DNA from: an uncultured Granulosicoccaceae bacterium
GTDB taxonomy: Bacteria > Pseudomonadota > Gammaproteobacteria > Granulosicoccales > Granulosicoccaceae
Assembly (NCBI GenBank): GCA_938045275.1
Contig: CALIMV010000092.1
Span: 1-47,954, forward strand
Direction: 5' to 3'
DNA length: 47,954 nt
Shown here one piece after another: positions 7,587-16,667 of this stretch (positions within the stretch are counted from its first letter, which is position 1; every line of letters starts with the position of its first letter). The notes below the pieces were generated by a model, which was not told where the DNA came from, ran no database searches, and saw nothing but the letters and a program-made list of their open reading frames with translations. The position numbers were made by a program, and so were the translations under genes.

Positions 7587-9637
7587 CTAGTTCTCGCTGA
7601 GCCGCTGTTGCACTGCCGTGTATGCCGGTTTGACTTGATACGCTCTGTCCAGGTACAGCGGGTTAAGGCTGCGTCGCCATGAATACTGATCTGTAAAGCC
7701 CCAAGTTTGCATGCCTTTACAACGCGGCTGTCTGAGGCAAATATCCAGTACGCGTTTGTACACTTCCGCTTGCTGCTCTTCCGTTTCTCCTTCTTCTTCT
7801 CTAATGGACACGTCCAACTCTGTGATATATACGTTTAGATCCATGTCGGCTGCTTTTTGAAAGTTCGATTCAACCTCGTCAAAAAGATCAAAGTCTGCAT
7901 AGAGGTGCATTTGAAAACCAACTCCGTCTAGAGGAACATCACGATCTTTGAGCGATTGCAACATAGCAAACATAGCGCTGGATTTCGGACCATTCCAAGC
8001 AACATCGAGTCATTGTAGAGAAGCCGAGCGTTGGGCGCAGATTCACGAGCTTGTCGAAACGCAATTTCAATATATTGCTCCTGCATTCCTTCGTACCAAA
8101 CGCTATTTCGATATTCGCCGTTGTCTTCAAATACTTCGTTAACTACGTCCCAAACAGGTACTCGATCAGAATAGCGTTTAAGCATACGATCAATAAACTC
8201 ACGCATGTGTGTCTCACGATCTTCAACATCTGAGAATTTAATCCAGTTTGGTAATTGTCGATGCCAAACTAATGTATGGCCATGTACCTCCATACCATTA
8301 GTCCGAGCAAAGCTAACTAAATTATCTGCAGCCGCCCAACGATACCGGCCAGGCAGCGGATTAATAAAACTCCATTTAAACGAATTTTCAGGGGTTACAG
8401 AATTAAACTCCTGGGCTGCCGTTCGGGCATATAGTGCGCCGTCGGGTCTGTAGTAGAAGTCTTTCACCGATGCATAACCTAAACGAAAATTTCGTGCCGT
8501 TGCCAATGAAAGTAGTGATGCACCTTCGCGTATAAAATCGCTGGCAGGTCGCACGTCGATGTTTAGATTGGTTTCTCCGGTGCTGCTGGGGTCAATTGCA
8601 TCTCGCGCAATAACATTGATGCTTACCAGACCGGTTGTGGTTGGAATGAATCTGAGCACACTGATATCCGGTTCACTATGGTGTGAAACCAGTGTTGCAC
8701 CAGGAGGCAGATTTAACACCTCCAGAGTAGGAACTGTACCGTTAGGGTCAGTGCCTCTGATTTGAATAACCACTGGGTCGTTTACCTGAACTGTATGATC
8801 TCGCACAGCATTAATAGCAGGTGGAAGGTTCTCAATGCCAGACTGATCTGCCGGTAATAGCACGCGAATACGTATGGTGTGCTGTGAACGAAATTCGGGT
8901 TCATCTGCGTCAACGGCTGTCACGGTAAAATTGCGTATGCCGACATCAGGTTGCAACGGACGCCATCGAACTGTTTTCGTGCCATTAAGGTTGTCTATGT
9001 ACTGTGCGCCCACTGGGAGTAGTTCCGGAAACATACCAGGTAGATTGCCATCCTGGTCAACCGGCTTCAGCAAAATGTCGAGTTGTTCTCCAGCGTATAC
9101 CGTTTGATTAACCAGTCCTTCAAAATAGGGTGGGCTATTGGTTGTTGTATCCACGTTGGTGGGGTTGATTATGATTGGCGGTAGCGGCCCCTGCTCATAG
9201 TCGGCATCGGTTAAGGCTCCGGCTGTATCCTCAGGTAACTTTCCGTCAGGGTCTCTCACTAAAAAATATTCCGTTACGGTGCTAACTGGACCTGAAATTG
9301 GAACGGGTTCATCGGCAGCGGATGGCGCTGGCGTCAATGGTGGTGCCGGAAGTGCTGAGAGCACAATGGGGTCGTAGTCAAGAGGTTGAATATTATTGCT
9401 TAATGTTGTTCCCGCATCCTGTCCGTTAGTCCCGTTAGTCCCGTTTGATTCCGGCATGGTACTGCCAGTAGAGTCGTTGGTATTCGGATTGCCATCAGCC
9501 GTGGTTACCACATCATTGTTGCTTGAGTCGGTATTTGAACCACTGCATGCGCTGATCAACGTGATGCTGCATGTCAGGAAAAAAACAATCGTGCTACGTT
9601 TGCATGAAATTGGTGCAGTGGTGTTGCTGAATGTCAT
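7587..9637 (-). pseudogene. GH10 xylanase lipoprotein gene interrupted by a frameshift
   Basis: The gene encodes a lipoprotein (signal peptide ending LISAC, start chosen at the ATG with AGGAC before it), a Ser/Thr/Asn-rich linker, two Ig- or cadherin-like domains, and a family 10 glycoside hydrolase. The catalytic acid/base lies in WDVVNEVFEDNG (Glu codon 8135-8137) and the nucleophile in VYITELDVSI (Glu codon 7818-7820). They are in different frames: after LLYNDSMLL the frame changes near position 7998. Restoring one base there gives MLL followed by WNGPKSSAMFAML and a continuous GH10 domain. The long frame otherwise runs to a stop at 7928. Both catalytic residues, the rest of the fold and the C-terminus are intact, so this is either a very recent mutation or a sequencing error. 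An active enzyme would cleave xylan at the cell surface. Confidence 0.88.
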
Positions 9638-9970
9638 TTGTTGTCCTGTTGCCCGTCGAATATTGCTTTGTTGCACTTTAAGATCATCCTGGATGGTGAA
9701 AGCAAGGTCTTGCATTTATACTGTTAAGTATATTTACCTATGGTCTGTTTATGGCAAAAATTTAAGTGCGTGATTAACCTATCGATTATATAGCTAACTA
9801 TTAACACCCACGGTAGTCTCAATTGTAAAAACCGCTACGATCGTACCGTTTTCAGGGTGCTGAAAGGTGGAACTTTGTGAACAGGCGCAAACCGCGAACC
9901 AGATGTTAATGCGTATGATGGTAACTAAAGTAAAACGTTAGTTTTGTTATCAAAATTGGGTAATTTCGTT
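9638..9970. other. Divergent intergenic region upstream of xylanase gene
   Basis: About 330 bases between the minus-strand GH10 gene and the plus-strand unknown gene. A frame continuous with the xylanase extends to 9715 but has no signal-peptide character. The region is AT-rich near 9715-9800 (TATACTGTTAAGTATATTTA), as expected for promoters. No RNA gene or clear operator was recognised. Confidence 0.45.
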
Positions 9971-10324
9971 ATGGGTGATGTTCATCAATTAGGTATTAGC
10001 AAAGCTTCGCATGCACGCTTATTAGAGCAATGGATTGTTGAAACCATATCGCAACACCCTGACAAAGCAGTGGCGAAGCGTTGGTCAGAAATGGCCAGAG
10101 AAACAGCGGTTAAATTTCCTGGACCCCCAACGCCCAGTCAGACCGAAATTAACCTAGACGGTTTGCAGTCTCTTTCAATTGACGATAAAGAGGTCGTACT
10201 CGATGAGCTGGAGCGTTTTATTGGTAGTTATTTTGATGATGTACGGCACCAGTTGATTCAGGTGCATGCAGAGCTGCTTGGATTACAAAAAAAACTTGCT
10301 GAGTTGGAGGTTGGTAAGGAATAA
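9971..10324 (+). CDS. Hypothetical protein with C-terminal coiled coil
   Basis: Not recognised. The 117-residue product (ATG at 9971; a TTG at 9944 would add nine residues) is soluble and acidic. Its N-terminal half contains HARLLEQWIVETISQHPDKAV and AKRWSEMARETA, its middle is a Pro-rich turn (KFPGPPTPSQTE), and its C-terminal 50 residues form a long amphipathic helix with heptads (LDELERFIGSYFDDVRHQL, then LLGLQKKLAELE) that should be a coiled coil. It is a single-gene transcript ending at a hairpin. A structural or regulatory role is possible, but nothing specific is seen. Confidence 0.65.
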   Translation: MGDVHQLGISKASHARLLEQWIVETISQHPDKAVAKRWSEMARETAVKFPGPPTPSQTEINLDGLQSLSIDDKEVVLDELERFIGSYFDDVRHQLIQVHAELLGLQKKLAELEVGKE

Positions 10325-10371
10325 GCAGCGAACAACACTCCTGGATAAAATCCAGTTCAGTCTCCATATTA

Positions 10372-10388
10372 CCGGCTCGGCCGGCTTT
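10372..10388 (+). terminator. Rho-independent terminator
   Basis: A short GC-rich stem CCGGC/GCCGG with a TCG loop is followed by CTTTTAATT on the plus strand. A second perfect small hairpin, CTGGAT-AAA-ATCCAG, lies just upstream at 10341-10355. The pair probably ends the transcript of the preceding unknown gene and lies directly beside the 3' end of the convergent rnhA. Confidence 0.6.
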
Positions 10389-10391
10389 TAA

Positions 10392-11228
10392 TTAGCCAGA
10401 TCGCAGCGACAGAATTTCATCGATGTCCAGTGGATTGGGATACAAACTAAACTCCGGATTACGCTGTTGTATCGCAAATATAGACATTCTATCTGCCAGT
10501 TCATTACCTTCGACACCAACGTGTCCGTTTACATGCAGCACATTGACCTTATCTTTAATCGACTGATGTAGGGCAAACATTTCTTTTATAATTTCGAGAT
10601 TTTTAATTTCACCTCCGCTTTTGGTCCATTTGTTCTTTTGCCAATTTACTGCCCATTGTGTTACACACTGAATAGCGTACTTAGAGTCGCAAAGAATACT
10701 GACACTGCGTTTGTTCTTTAATTCATTTTTTGCTATCAGCAGTGCCTGAAGCAACGCATTTAATTCGGCTGTGTTGTTTGTGCCATTTGGGTTGTAAAGG
10801 CCGTACCACAGTTCATCAATTTTCCCATTCCGGTAGATGGCCAGGCCGGAACCGGCTTCGCCGGGATTTGGTTCGCATCCACCATCAGTATAAATGAGCG
10901 TGTCGTCAGTAAGCGTGGCAATCTCTTGCACACTCCAGGTATTGATAGCATTTGGACTGACAGGTTTCGTTACCGATCGCGTTACTGAACTTGACGATTT
11001 TTTGTCAGTGGGATTAGAGTCAGGCGTACTGCCTTCGGTGCGGTTACCGGGAGTAGCACTTTTTTGGGACGGTCCGTTTTTGAATGCAACTTCAGCTTCT
11101 TCCCTGGTGGGAAATGATTTGTATTTTGCGCCAGCGACACCCAGAACTTGTTTACTGCAGGTCGCCCAATCAGTAAAAACGCCTGTTTGATGTCCTGCCC
11201 AGACAACGTAAAACTTTTTTTTAGCCAC
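10392..11228 (-). CDS. rnhA: Ribonuclease HI with N-terminal hybrid-binding domain
   Basis: RNase HI cuts RNA in RNA-DNA hybrids. From a TTG at 11243 the product would be 283 residues; the GTG at 11228 is preferred because the conserved domain begins only two or three codons later. The first 50 residues (KKFYVVWAGHQTGVFTDW ... YKSFPTREEAEVAF) form the hybrid-binding (caulimovirus viroplasmin-like) domain. A charged Ser-rich linker of about 60 residues follows, then the catalytic domain. In the 283-residue numbering the active site is D120 (IYTDGGCEPNPG), E160 (NNTAEL), D186 (ILCDSKYA) and D251 (GNELADRMS), with H241 in the NGHVGVEGNELAD loop. The two-domain form is typical of eukaryotic RNase H1 and of some bacteria. 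It is longer than the 155-residue E. coli enzyme. Confidence 0.92.
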   Translation of the reverse strand: MAKKKFYVVWAGHQTGVFTDWATCSKQVLGVAGAKYKSFPTREEAEVAFKNGPSQKSATPGNRTEGSTPDSNPTDKKSSSSVTRSVTKPVSPNAINTWSVQEIATLTDDTLIYTDGGCEPNPGEAGSGLAIYRNGKIDELWYGLYNPNGTNNTAELNALLQALLIAKNELKNKRSVSILCDSKYAIQCVTQWAVNWQKNKWTKSGGEIKNLEIIKEMFALHQSIKDKVNVLHVNGHVGVEGNELADRMSIFAIQQRNPEFSLYPNPLDIDEILSLRSG

Positions 11229-11319
11229 AGATTGTTTTCTCAAAGCACACGGCTGCTGAGCTTTGTGCTTGCTCTAAACCAAGTGAACTTATTTTTAATG
11301 CGCACAATAATCGAATTGA

Positions 11320-12507
11320 TTAAAAAAAGTAGCCTAACTCCAGCTGTATGTAATCTTCCTGCTGAAATTGACCAAGAAATGGATCGTTGTCAGCATTTGC
11401 CCAAATGAGTGCTTCAATTTGAAGTTTGAACTTGTCACCGATTCTGCGGCTGGCTTCAGCTGAAAACAAATCACCACCTCCATCAAGGTCGGTAATAACG
11501 CCTACCAGCGCTTCAGAAGATTGTTCGTCATTTAGCGCGAATCGTAAAGCCACCAGTAAATCATTTTGAAACACCGTATTGGCCTGGTCAGTTAAGTCAT
11601 CGTACAACCATTCTGTTACAACGCCGATATCAATATCTGATTCTGCAACGCCATAGAAACTATATTCAACACCGCTGACCAACTGCATATGGTCGTTTAT
11701 TCGGCTCCCGGATTTGTGTACAGCTTCTGTTTTTAATAGCCAGCTTTCCAGTGTAGCTTGCACATCAATGCCAACCTGGGTGAGTTGATAGTAGAATGGC
11801 GTCGCATCGATGAAACTGATCAGTGGTTCTCTTGCGGTGCCGTTAAAAACATGAAAACCTAAATCCCATTCGTTAATAACGCCGCTTATTCGACCAGCTA
11901 CATCAATGTGATTCTGTTCATTGTCGGATTCATAGCGTGCATTGTCTGTGTCGATCGCTGAAAATCCACGTGGTCTGCCGTCTTTACTGGCGAAAGTGCG
12001 TTCTCGAAAACCGGGCAATACAAACAAACTGATTTCCCCCCAATCTTTGAGCAGCAACAGGTTTATCATCGGTTGGCCCAGTTTGTGTTCAGGGCTGTTG
12101 CCTTCGATGGCGTCTTTCTGATTGATGATATCTACAATATTATTTGATTCGGCCACGCCCCAAAACACTTTTCCCAAACCAACGTTAACTTCCCATGTGT
12201 CACCGCTGTGTCGATATATAAACTCTCTTAAGTCTACGTGAGAGCGTGAATCATCATGTTGATCAACGCGAAAGAATGGACTAATCGTCAGGTTTCCATT
12301 TTCGCCAATTTCTCGATTAAATTCAGCATTGCCAGATACGGACAGGTTCGACGACTGTGTCGCAGTGTGAAGTGCGGTGTCTGTAAATGCCTGAAATTGA
12401 AACTTAAGGTCGCCACGTTTCGCCCATTCGGCATTGACGGAGTCGGTCAATGCCAGGGTTGATATGAGAATCAGTGGGTACAACGTTCTCATTGCATTCA
12501 GCCTCAT
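11320..12507 (-). CDS. Outer-membrane beta-barrel protein of an MMPL/LolA-like cassette
   Basis: A 395-residue protein with a signal peptide (ending near DSVNA/EWAKRG) and the alternating strands, aromatic girdles and terminal aromatic residue (LELGYFF) of an outer-membrane beta-barrel. Phrases such as VDLREFIYRHSGDTWEVNVGL and GKVFWGVAESNNIVDIINQ recall alginate-export-like or DUF1302-type porins. It overlaps the preceding LolA-like gene by 4 bases (ATGA), so the two are translationally coupled. The likely role is the outer-membrane partner in export or insertion of a lipid or hydrophobic substrate handled by the RND pump upstream. The exact family name is not certain. Confidence 0.8.
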   Translation of the reverse strand: MRLNAMRTLYPLILISTLALTDSVNAEWAKRGDLKFQFQAFTDTALHTATQSSNLSVSGNAEFNREIGENGNLTISPFFRVDQHDDSRSHVDLREFIYRHSGDTWEVNVGLGKVFWGVAESNNIVDIINQKDAIEGNSPEHKLGQPMINLLLLKDWGEISLFVLPGFRERTFASKDGRPRGFSAIDTDNARYESDNEQNHIDVAGRISGVINEWDLGFHVFNGTAREPLISFIDATPFYYQLTQVGIDVQATLESWLLKTEAVHKSGSRINDHMQLVSGVEYSFYGVAESDIDIGVVTEWLYDDLTDQANTVFQNDLLVALRFALNDEQSSEALVGVITDLDGGGDLFSAEASRRIGDKFKLQIEALIWANADNDPFLGQFQQEDYIQLELGYFF

Positions 12508-13295
12508 CGAAGCTTTTTCAATGAATTGCTGCTGAAGTCCTTGTCAGTCATGCCTGTAGCGAACTTGTAATCTGAAAATTCAAGTATTGTGCTCTTTTTA
12601 GTTTGGGCATTAATCATTTCCATCCGTGCTGGGCGCCAGTTTTTATCATCATGATGAACATAATCAGACAGGGTCAATGTTTTTAACAGCACGTCTTTAC
12701 GATCATAAAATTCTGTTTTCAGACTGACCAGCCTTTCCTGATCGATATAGCTGATAAGACGCGTGTATCCGGAGTATTTGTACGTTGGGTAGGCCTCTAT
12801 TTTATGCACCGCAATGCCGTCAAGTTGTTCTTCTGAAAGATACTTGTATGTGTACTTTTCAACTTCCTGCGAACCGATATCTTCGAATGCAAACTCACTT
12901 CCCATAAAAGCGCCTGTCTTATTTTTTGAAGAAATACGTTTGACTCGCTTGAGTGCTGGTAGGTACAGCCATTGCTCATCAGCTTCTTTGGTGTGAGAGT
13001 AGGTTAATGTTGCCGTGCCTTTAACGTCTGCGGGTTCGTCAAATATAGTCATGCTTTTATCCCCATCGTTTGCCACTTCCAGGGTTTTGGCTCGCATGCG
13101 ACGAACACTTTTTTTGCCAGATCGGTTGATCAGAGTCATGGTCATAGAAGCTGTAGAGTCCTGAAAACCATCGTTTTGAGCACTGACTTGCTCAAAAATT
13201 TCCAGTCCACGTTCTTCAGCTGTTTGGGCGTAGGATGGCGTCGTAATGCTAAGCGTTAGAGCAACTGTTGCTGATGTGAGTAATGCTGCTTTCAT
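12504..13295 (-). CDS. LolA-like outer membrane lipoprotein-sorting protein
   Basis: A periplasmic protein of the LolA-like superfamily usually annotated as outer membrane lipoprotein-sorting protein. A signal peptide ends at PSYA/QTAEERG. The body has the expected run of beta strands that build a half-barrel with a hydrophobic groove: TASMTMTLINRSGKKSVR, SMTIFDEPADVKGTATLTY, EQWLYLPALKRVKRISSKN, and the conserved FMGSEFAFEDIG. It lies between the MMPL exporter (26 bp upstream) and the beta-barrel gene (4-bp overlap). Two adjacent ATG codons are present; the second fits better with GGAG at 6 bases. By position it would accept a lipid-like substrate from the pump; this is not the classical LolA of the Lol pathway. 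Confidence 0.85.
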   Translation of the reverse strand: MKAALLTSATVALTLSITTPSYAQTAEERGLEIFEQVSAQNDGFQDSTASMTMTLINRSGKKSVRRMRAKTLEVANDGDKSMTIFDEPADVKGTATLTYSHTKEADEQWLYLPALKRVKRISSKNKTGAFMGSEFAFEDIGSQEVEKYTYKYLSEEQLDGIAVHKIEAYPTYKYSGYTRLISYIDQERLVSLKTEFYDRKDVLLKTLTLSDYVHHDDKNWRPARMEMINAQTKKSTILEFSDYKFATGMTDKDFSSNSLKKLR

Positions 13296-13321
13296 CATTG
13301 TCTCCTAAATTTAAATTTAAT

Positions 13322-15706
13322 TCACGCTGGTTGAGGTGCAGATGTCAGCTTGTCGGTATCTTGAGCTGATTTCTCAGATTTATCTTTATCGACCAGCATG
13401 AGAAAAGCTGGCAGAAACGTAAAGTCTACGATTAGAGCTATGACTATGGTGATGGCTGTCATCAGGCCCATTTGAGAGTTAAGCAAGAAGTTTGATTGGG
13501 CTAGAACCATAAAGCCGCATGCCAGTACTATCGTAGTGACAACCAATGCCACACCTACCGTATTGAAGGCGTATCGAACCGCAGCCTCCGGCGACATGCC
13601 GCGTTCTCGCCGTGCCCGCAGGTACTTGCTTAAATAGTGAATGGTGTCGTCTACAACTATTCCCAGCGTCATTGCTACCACAACAGATACAGCAAGACTC
13701 ACTTCGCCAACCAGCAAAGCCCACACGCCGAACCCCATCAGTGCCGGTACGATGTTCGGAATTAAACTGATTATTCCAAACTTGATTGACCTTAGTGCAA
13801 ATAGGAGGATAAGACTGATTAGCACCAAGGCAATACTGGTGCCACCTAACATACTAATAATGTTACGCATACTGATGTGCGTGAACATACTGGTCGCGCC
13901 CGTTGTTGGTGCAGCTATTGCGGGCGTATTCTCTTGCATCCATTTCATGGTCTGGGCTTCAAATTCAAGCACCTGCTGAGTAGAGCGGGTTTCCATGGTT
14001 ACCGCTAAGCGTGTTTTGGATTTGTCTTGGTTGATTTGATTGGTTAAGTCCAACCCTTGTGGCAAAGACATTTCGTAGAACAGTAAGTATTGTGCCGACA
14101 TGGGGCGGTCTTCTGGCAATTTATAAAAGTTGTCATCGTCGCCGTTCATGCTGCGGTTGAGTCGTCGCATTGTTTCAGTGATCGAGCTTACATGCTGTAC
14201 ACCGTCTAGTGTTTCCACATAACGTTCAAATTTTTCCACATCTTTTAAGAATTCTGGATTACTCACACCACCTTCTTCTCCGGAGTCCAAATCAAATTCG
14301 AGAATATACAATCCCGATAACTTGTCTGTCACTTCGTCAGTGGCAACACGGAAGGGTACTGTTCGATCAAAATAATTTACAAAAATGTCGTTGAGTTCAT
14401 TCTTCGGGGCCATAAAAGAGAACCCAATCATGATCGCAGCCATAGCCCACAACAGAAGCTTTTGTTTCGCGATGACAAAATCGGCATATTTTTCCATCAA
14501 CGTGGCTTTATTGCTTGTGCGAACAGACGCTTTGACCGGTAATACAGACATAAGAGCCGGCAGGAAGAATACCGATAGCACGAAGGCATAACCTACTCCA
14601 AGTGCGACTATGTTTCCCAGGTCGTGAAAAGGTGGGGAGTCACTGAAATTCATGCTTAAAAAGCCGATAGCGGTAGTTACAGAGGTAAGAAATATGGGTG
14701 TGAAGTTGACGCGAAGGCTCTCTACTATTGCTTCGTTTTTCGGCATTTTGTTGCGCATGTTTTGCAACATCGTAACCAGAAAGTGAACACAATCGGCCAC
14801 GGCAAGAGTGAGTATTACTGTTGGGGCTGAGGCCGCTGGAGGCGTTAACATTATGCCCAGCCAGCCAGCCGAACCCATGGCCAACAGAATAGAAAATAAT
14901 ACAACGAGCACAGTTCCGACCATACTCCAAACGTTTCGTAGGAATAGCAGCACTCCAACAATGACTACCAGGAATGCCATCGGCAGTAACGACTTCGCGT
15001 CCGCTTCAATGGCTTCCGGGAACGCCTGGTTCATTGCCACAATACCTGTGGTTTGGAAGTTAATCTCCGGATAGTCGGCTTCGAATCCAGTCACCATTTC
15101 TCTGGTGAAATCCATAGCTGTAGCCAGGGCGATATTGGGGTCGATTAGATCGCGTTCTTCTTTGGAGAGTAACTTTGACTCTTCAGTTAGCGGGGACGGC
15201 AGTTCCACGGTAATGTTAATGCCGGTGACCTGACCATTGCTGGAAACCAGTTTATTAACCAGTTGAGGTTGTTCCAACGCAACCGACTTAATGTTGGCTA
15301 TTGCCTCCGGTTCGAGTAACTCAGGCTCCTCAATAAGGTCTTGTACAAAAACATCGTCGCCTTCGGAAATCGTGTGTTGATAATTGCTAATGGAGTCGAC
15401 GCGAATGGAGTAGGGTACTTGCCAGGAGCGTTCAGTGATGTCAACGATGGCCTGCATCGTGGCCGTATCAAAGACAGTGCCGCTTTTGGGCTCCATCATA
15501 ATGAACAAATTGTCGCTTTTGGTGTATGTCTCCTGCAGGTCTTCAAAGGCAATTAACTGTGGGTTGTCTGGTCCGAAAAATACGCGATAATCGTTGGTGA
15601 ATACCAGAAATCGACCACCGGATGCGAGCCCTAAAGTAAGCAGGACGGTAATAGCAATGGCGGCCCACCGAAATTTGAGCAGTGTTTTTGCATATGTCGT
15701 AATCAT
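13322..15706 (-). CDS. MMPL-family RND exporter
   Basis: A 794-residue inner-membrane transporter of the MMPL/HpnN-like branch of the RND superfamily. The topology is duplicated: one helix near the N-terminus (FRWAAIAITVLLTLGLASGG), a large periplasmic domain, five helices with sterol-sensing-like character at about 225-390, another helix near 415, a second periplasmic domain, and a final five-helix bundle from about 630 to 770. The motif GIVVDDTIHYLSKYLRARRERG in the second half and the matching AVADCVHFLVTM in the first carry the acidic residues expected for proton coupling. It is followed by LolA-like and barrel genes and preceded by a TetR regulator in the same direction. Substrates are likely to be lipids, but none can be named. 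Confidence 0.9.
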   Translation of the reverse strand: MITTYAKTLLKFRWAAIAITVLLTLGLASGGRFLVFTNDYRVFFGPDNPQLIAFEDLQETYTKSDNLFIMMEPKSGTVFDTATMQAIVDITERSWQVPYSIRVDSISNYQHTISEGDDVFVQDLIEEPELLEPEAIANIKSVALEQPQLVNKLVSSNGQVTGINITVELPSPLTEESKLLSKEERDLIDPNIALATAMDFTREMVTGFEADYPEINFQTTGIVAMNQAFPEAIEADAKSLLPMAFLVVIVGVLLFLRNVWSMVGTVLVVLFSILLAMGSAGWLGIMLTPPAASAPTVILTLAVADCVHFLVTMLQNMRNKMPKNEAIVESLRVNFTPIFLTSVTTAIGFLSMNFSDSPPFHDLGNIVALGVGYAFVLSVFFLPALMSVLPVKASVRTSNKATLMEKYADFVIAKQKLLLWAMAAIMIGFSFMAPKNELNDIFVNYFDRTVPFRVATDEVTDKLSGLYILEFDLDSGEEGGVSNPEFLKDVEKFERYVETLDGVQHVSSITETMRRLNRSMNGDDDNFYKLPEDRPMSAQYLLFYEMSLPQGLDLTNQINQDKSKTRLAVTMETRSTQQVLEFEAQTMKWMQENTPAIAAPTTGATSMFTHISMRNIISMLGGTSIALVLISLILLFALRSIKFGIISLIPNIVPALMGFGVWALLVGEVSLAVSVVVAMTLGIVVDDTIHYLSKYLRARRERGMSPEAAVRYAFNTVGVALVVTTIVLACGFMVLAQSNFLLNSQMGLMTAITIVIALIVDFTFLPAFLMLVDKDKSEKSAQDTDKLTSAPQPA

Positions 15707-15799
15707 TATGCTTTTCCCTATCCCAATAGTTTTAAAACTGTTGCATTAACCCGGCATTGTCACAACCAAATAGATTGGCGACTAAATAAAATACAGGGT

Positions 15800-16537
15800 C
15801 TATTGCTTGTCGATTTCAGCATCTTGTTTTAGCTCGTCGACAAACAATTCTGTGTTAAATTTTTTGAGCAATTTTTTAAACTGTGCTTCGCTGTGCAGTG
15901 GTTGCCAATGCAGACCGTCGAGTACAACATTGAGCATTCTTAGTAACGACATATCGGCGTTTGAAACGCCAAAATCCTCTAATGGTAGGTCTGACTGTTG
16001 CAGCATTTGGCCTCCAGAGTTCAGTGACCAGATGCCGAACACAATTTCTGCAGGTTGCAAGTGTTTCTGTTTTGGCAATTCACCGTTATCAATGGCCTGT
16101 TGAACCATACGATTGACCAATCCAACCAGATTCTGTTCAAGCTCGTCGTGTTGTTGCAGGCTACGCTCAGTCACTTTTTCACGCACACCGTGCATAGATA
16201 AATGCATGAGCATATCGGTACGATTGTTACCAGTGCGAGACCACACTTGGTGGGCATAAAAAGCAGCGATAATTCGGTCGCGCTGTGTGCCGTCGAACTG
16301 TTCAGCGCTTACGAACAATTTATTCAGTTGTGTCATGCATTTAATGCAAAGTTGAATAAGTATTTCTTCCTTGCAGGTGAAATGCTGGTAAACCGTGCCT
16401 TTCGAGTACTCGGCTACCTCGGCAATTCGCTCCATAGACAACAAGTGAAAGCCTTCATCAGCCAATATACTCTCGGCAATCTCAAGAAATAATGCATGCC
16501 GATTGGCAATTTCACGTTGTTTGCGAGACATAGACAT
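15800..16537 (-). CDS. TetR-family transcriptional regulator
   Basis: A 245-residue repressor-type protein. The N-terminal TetR DNA-binding domain is clear, with the helix-turn-helix in MERIAEVAEYSKGTVYQHF and the following KEEILIQL. The C-terminal ligand-binding domain is helical and unassigned. It is the first gene of the minus-strand cassette and precedes the MMPL exporter by 93 bases. Two identical-architecture palindromes overlap its probable promoter (see 16558-16592), which fits self-repression and control of the whole cassette. The inducer is unknown; by analogy it is likely to be hydrophobic or a lipid. Confidence 0.9.
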   Translation of the reverse strand: MSMSRKQREIANRHALFLEIAESILADEGFHLLSMERIAEVAEYSKGTVYQHFTCKEEILIQLCIKCMTQLNKLFVSAEQFDGTQRDRIIAAFYAHQVWSRTGNNRTDMLMHLSMHGVREKVTERSLQQHDELEQNLVGLVNRMVQQAIDNGELPKQKHLQPAEIVFGIWSLNSGGQMLQQSDLPLEDFGVSNADMSLLRMLNVVLDGLHWQPLHSEAQFKKLLKKFNTELFVDELKQDAEIDKQ

Positions 16538-16557
16538 GAACTGAGTTTAGACGATGC

Positions 16558-16592
16558 GTCAGAAAATGACAATCAGTATGTCAAAAAATGAC
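16558..16592 (-). promoter_or_regulatory. Candidate TetR operator pair and promoter
   Basis: Two palindromes with the same design, GTCA-GAAAA-TGAC at 16558-16570 and GTCA-AAAAA-TGAC at 16580-16592, have centres exactly 22 bp apart, which is two helical turns. On the minus strand a promoter-like pair TTGACG (16602-16597) and CATACT (16580-16575), 16 bases apart, overlaps the second palindrome. The site lies 20-55 bases before the TetR gene. A further GTCA half-site is at 16598-16601. Binding of the TetR protein is inferred. Confidence 0.55.
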
Positions 16593-16667
16593 TAAGCGTC
16601 AAAAAAAATGGTTAATGACGGGCTTCTAGATTATTGAATATTGGTTATGTTATTTGATGGTTATCGA

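Noticed and set aside
7928-7973. Programmed frameshifting in the GH10 gene
   Set aside because: No slippery heptamer or downstream stimulatory structure is seen at the switch point near 7998, and GH10 genes are not known to use frameshifting. A mutation or sequencing error is simpler.
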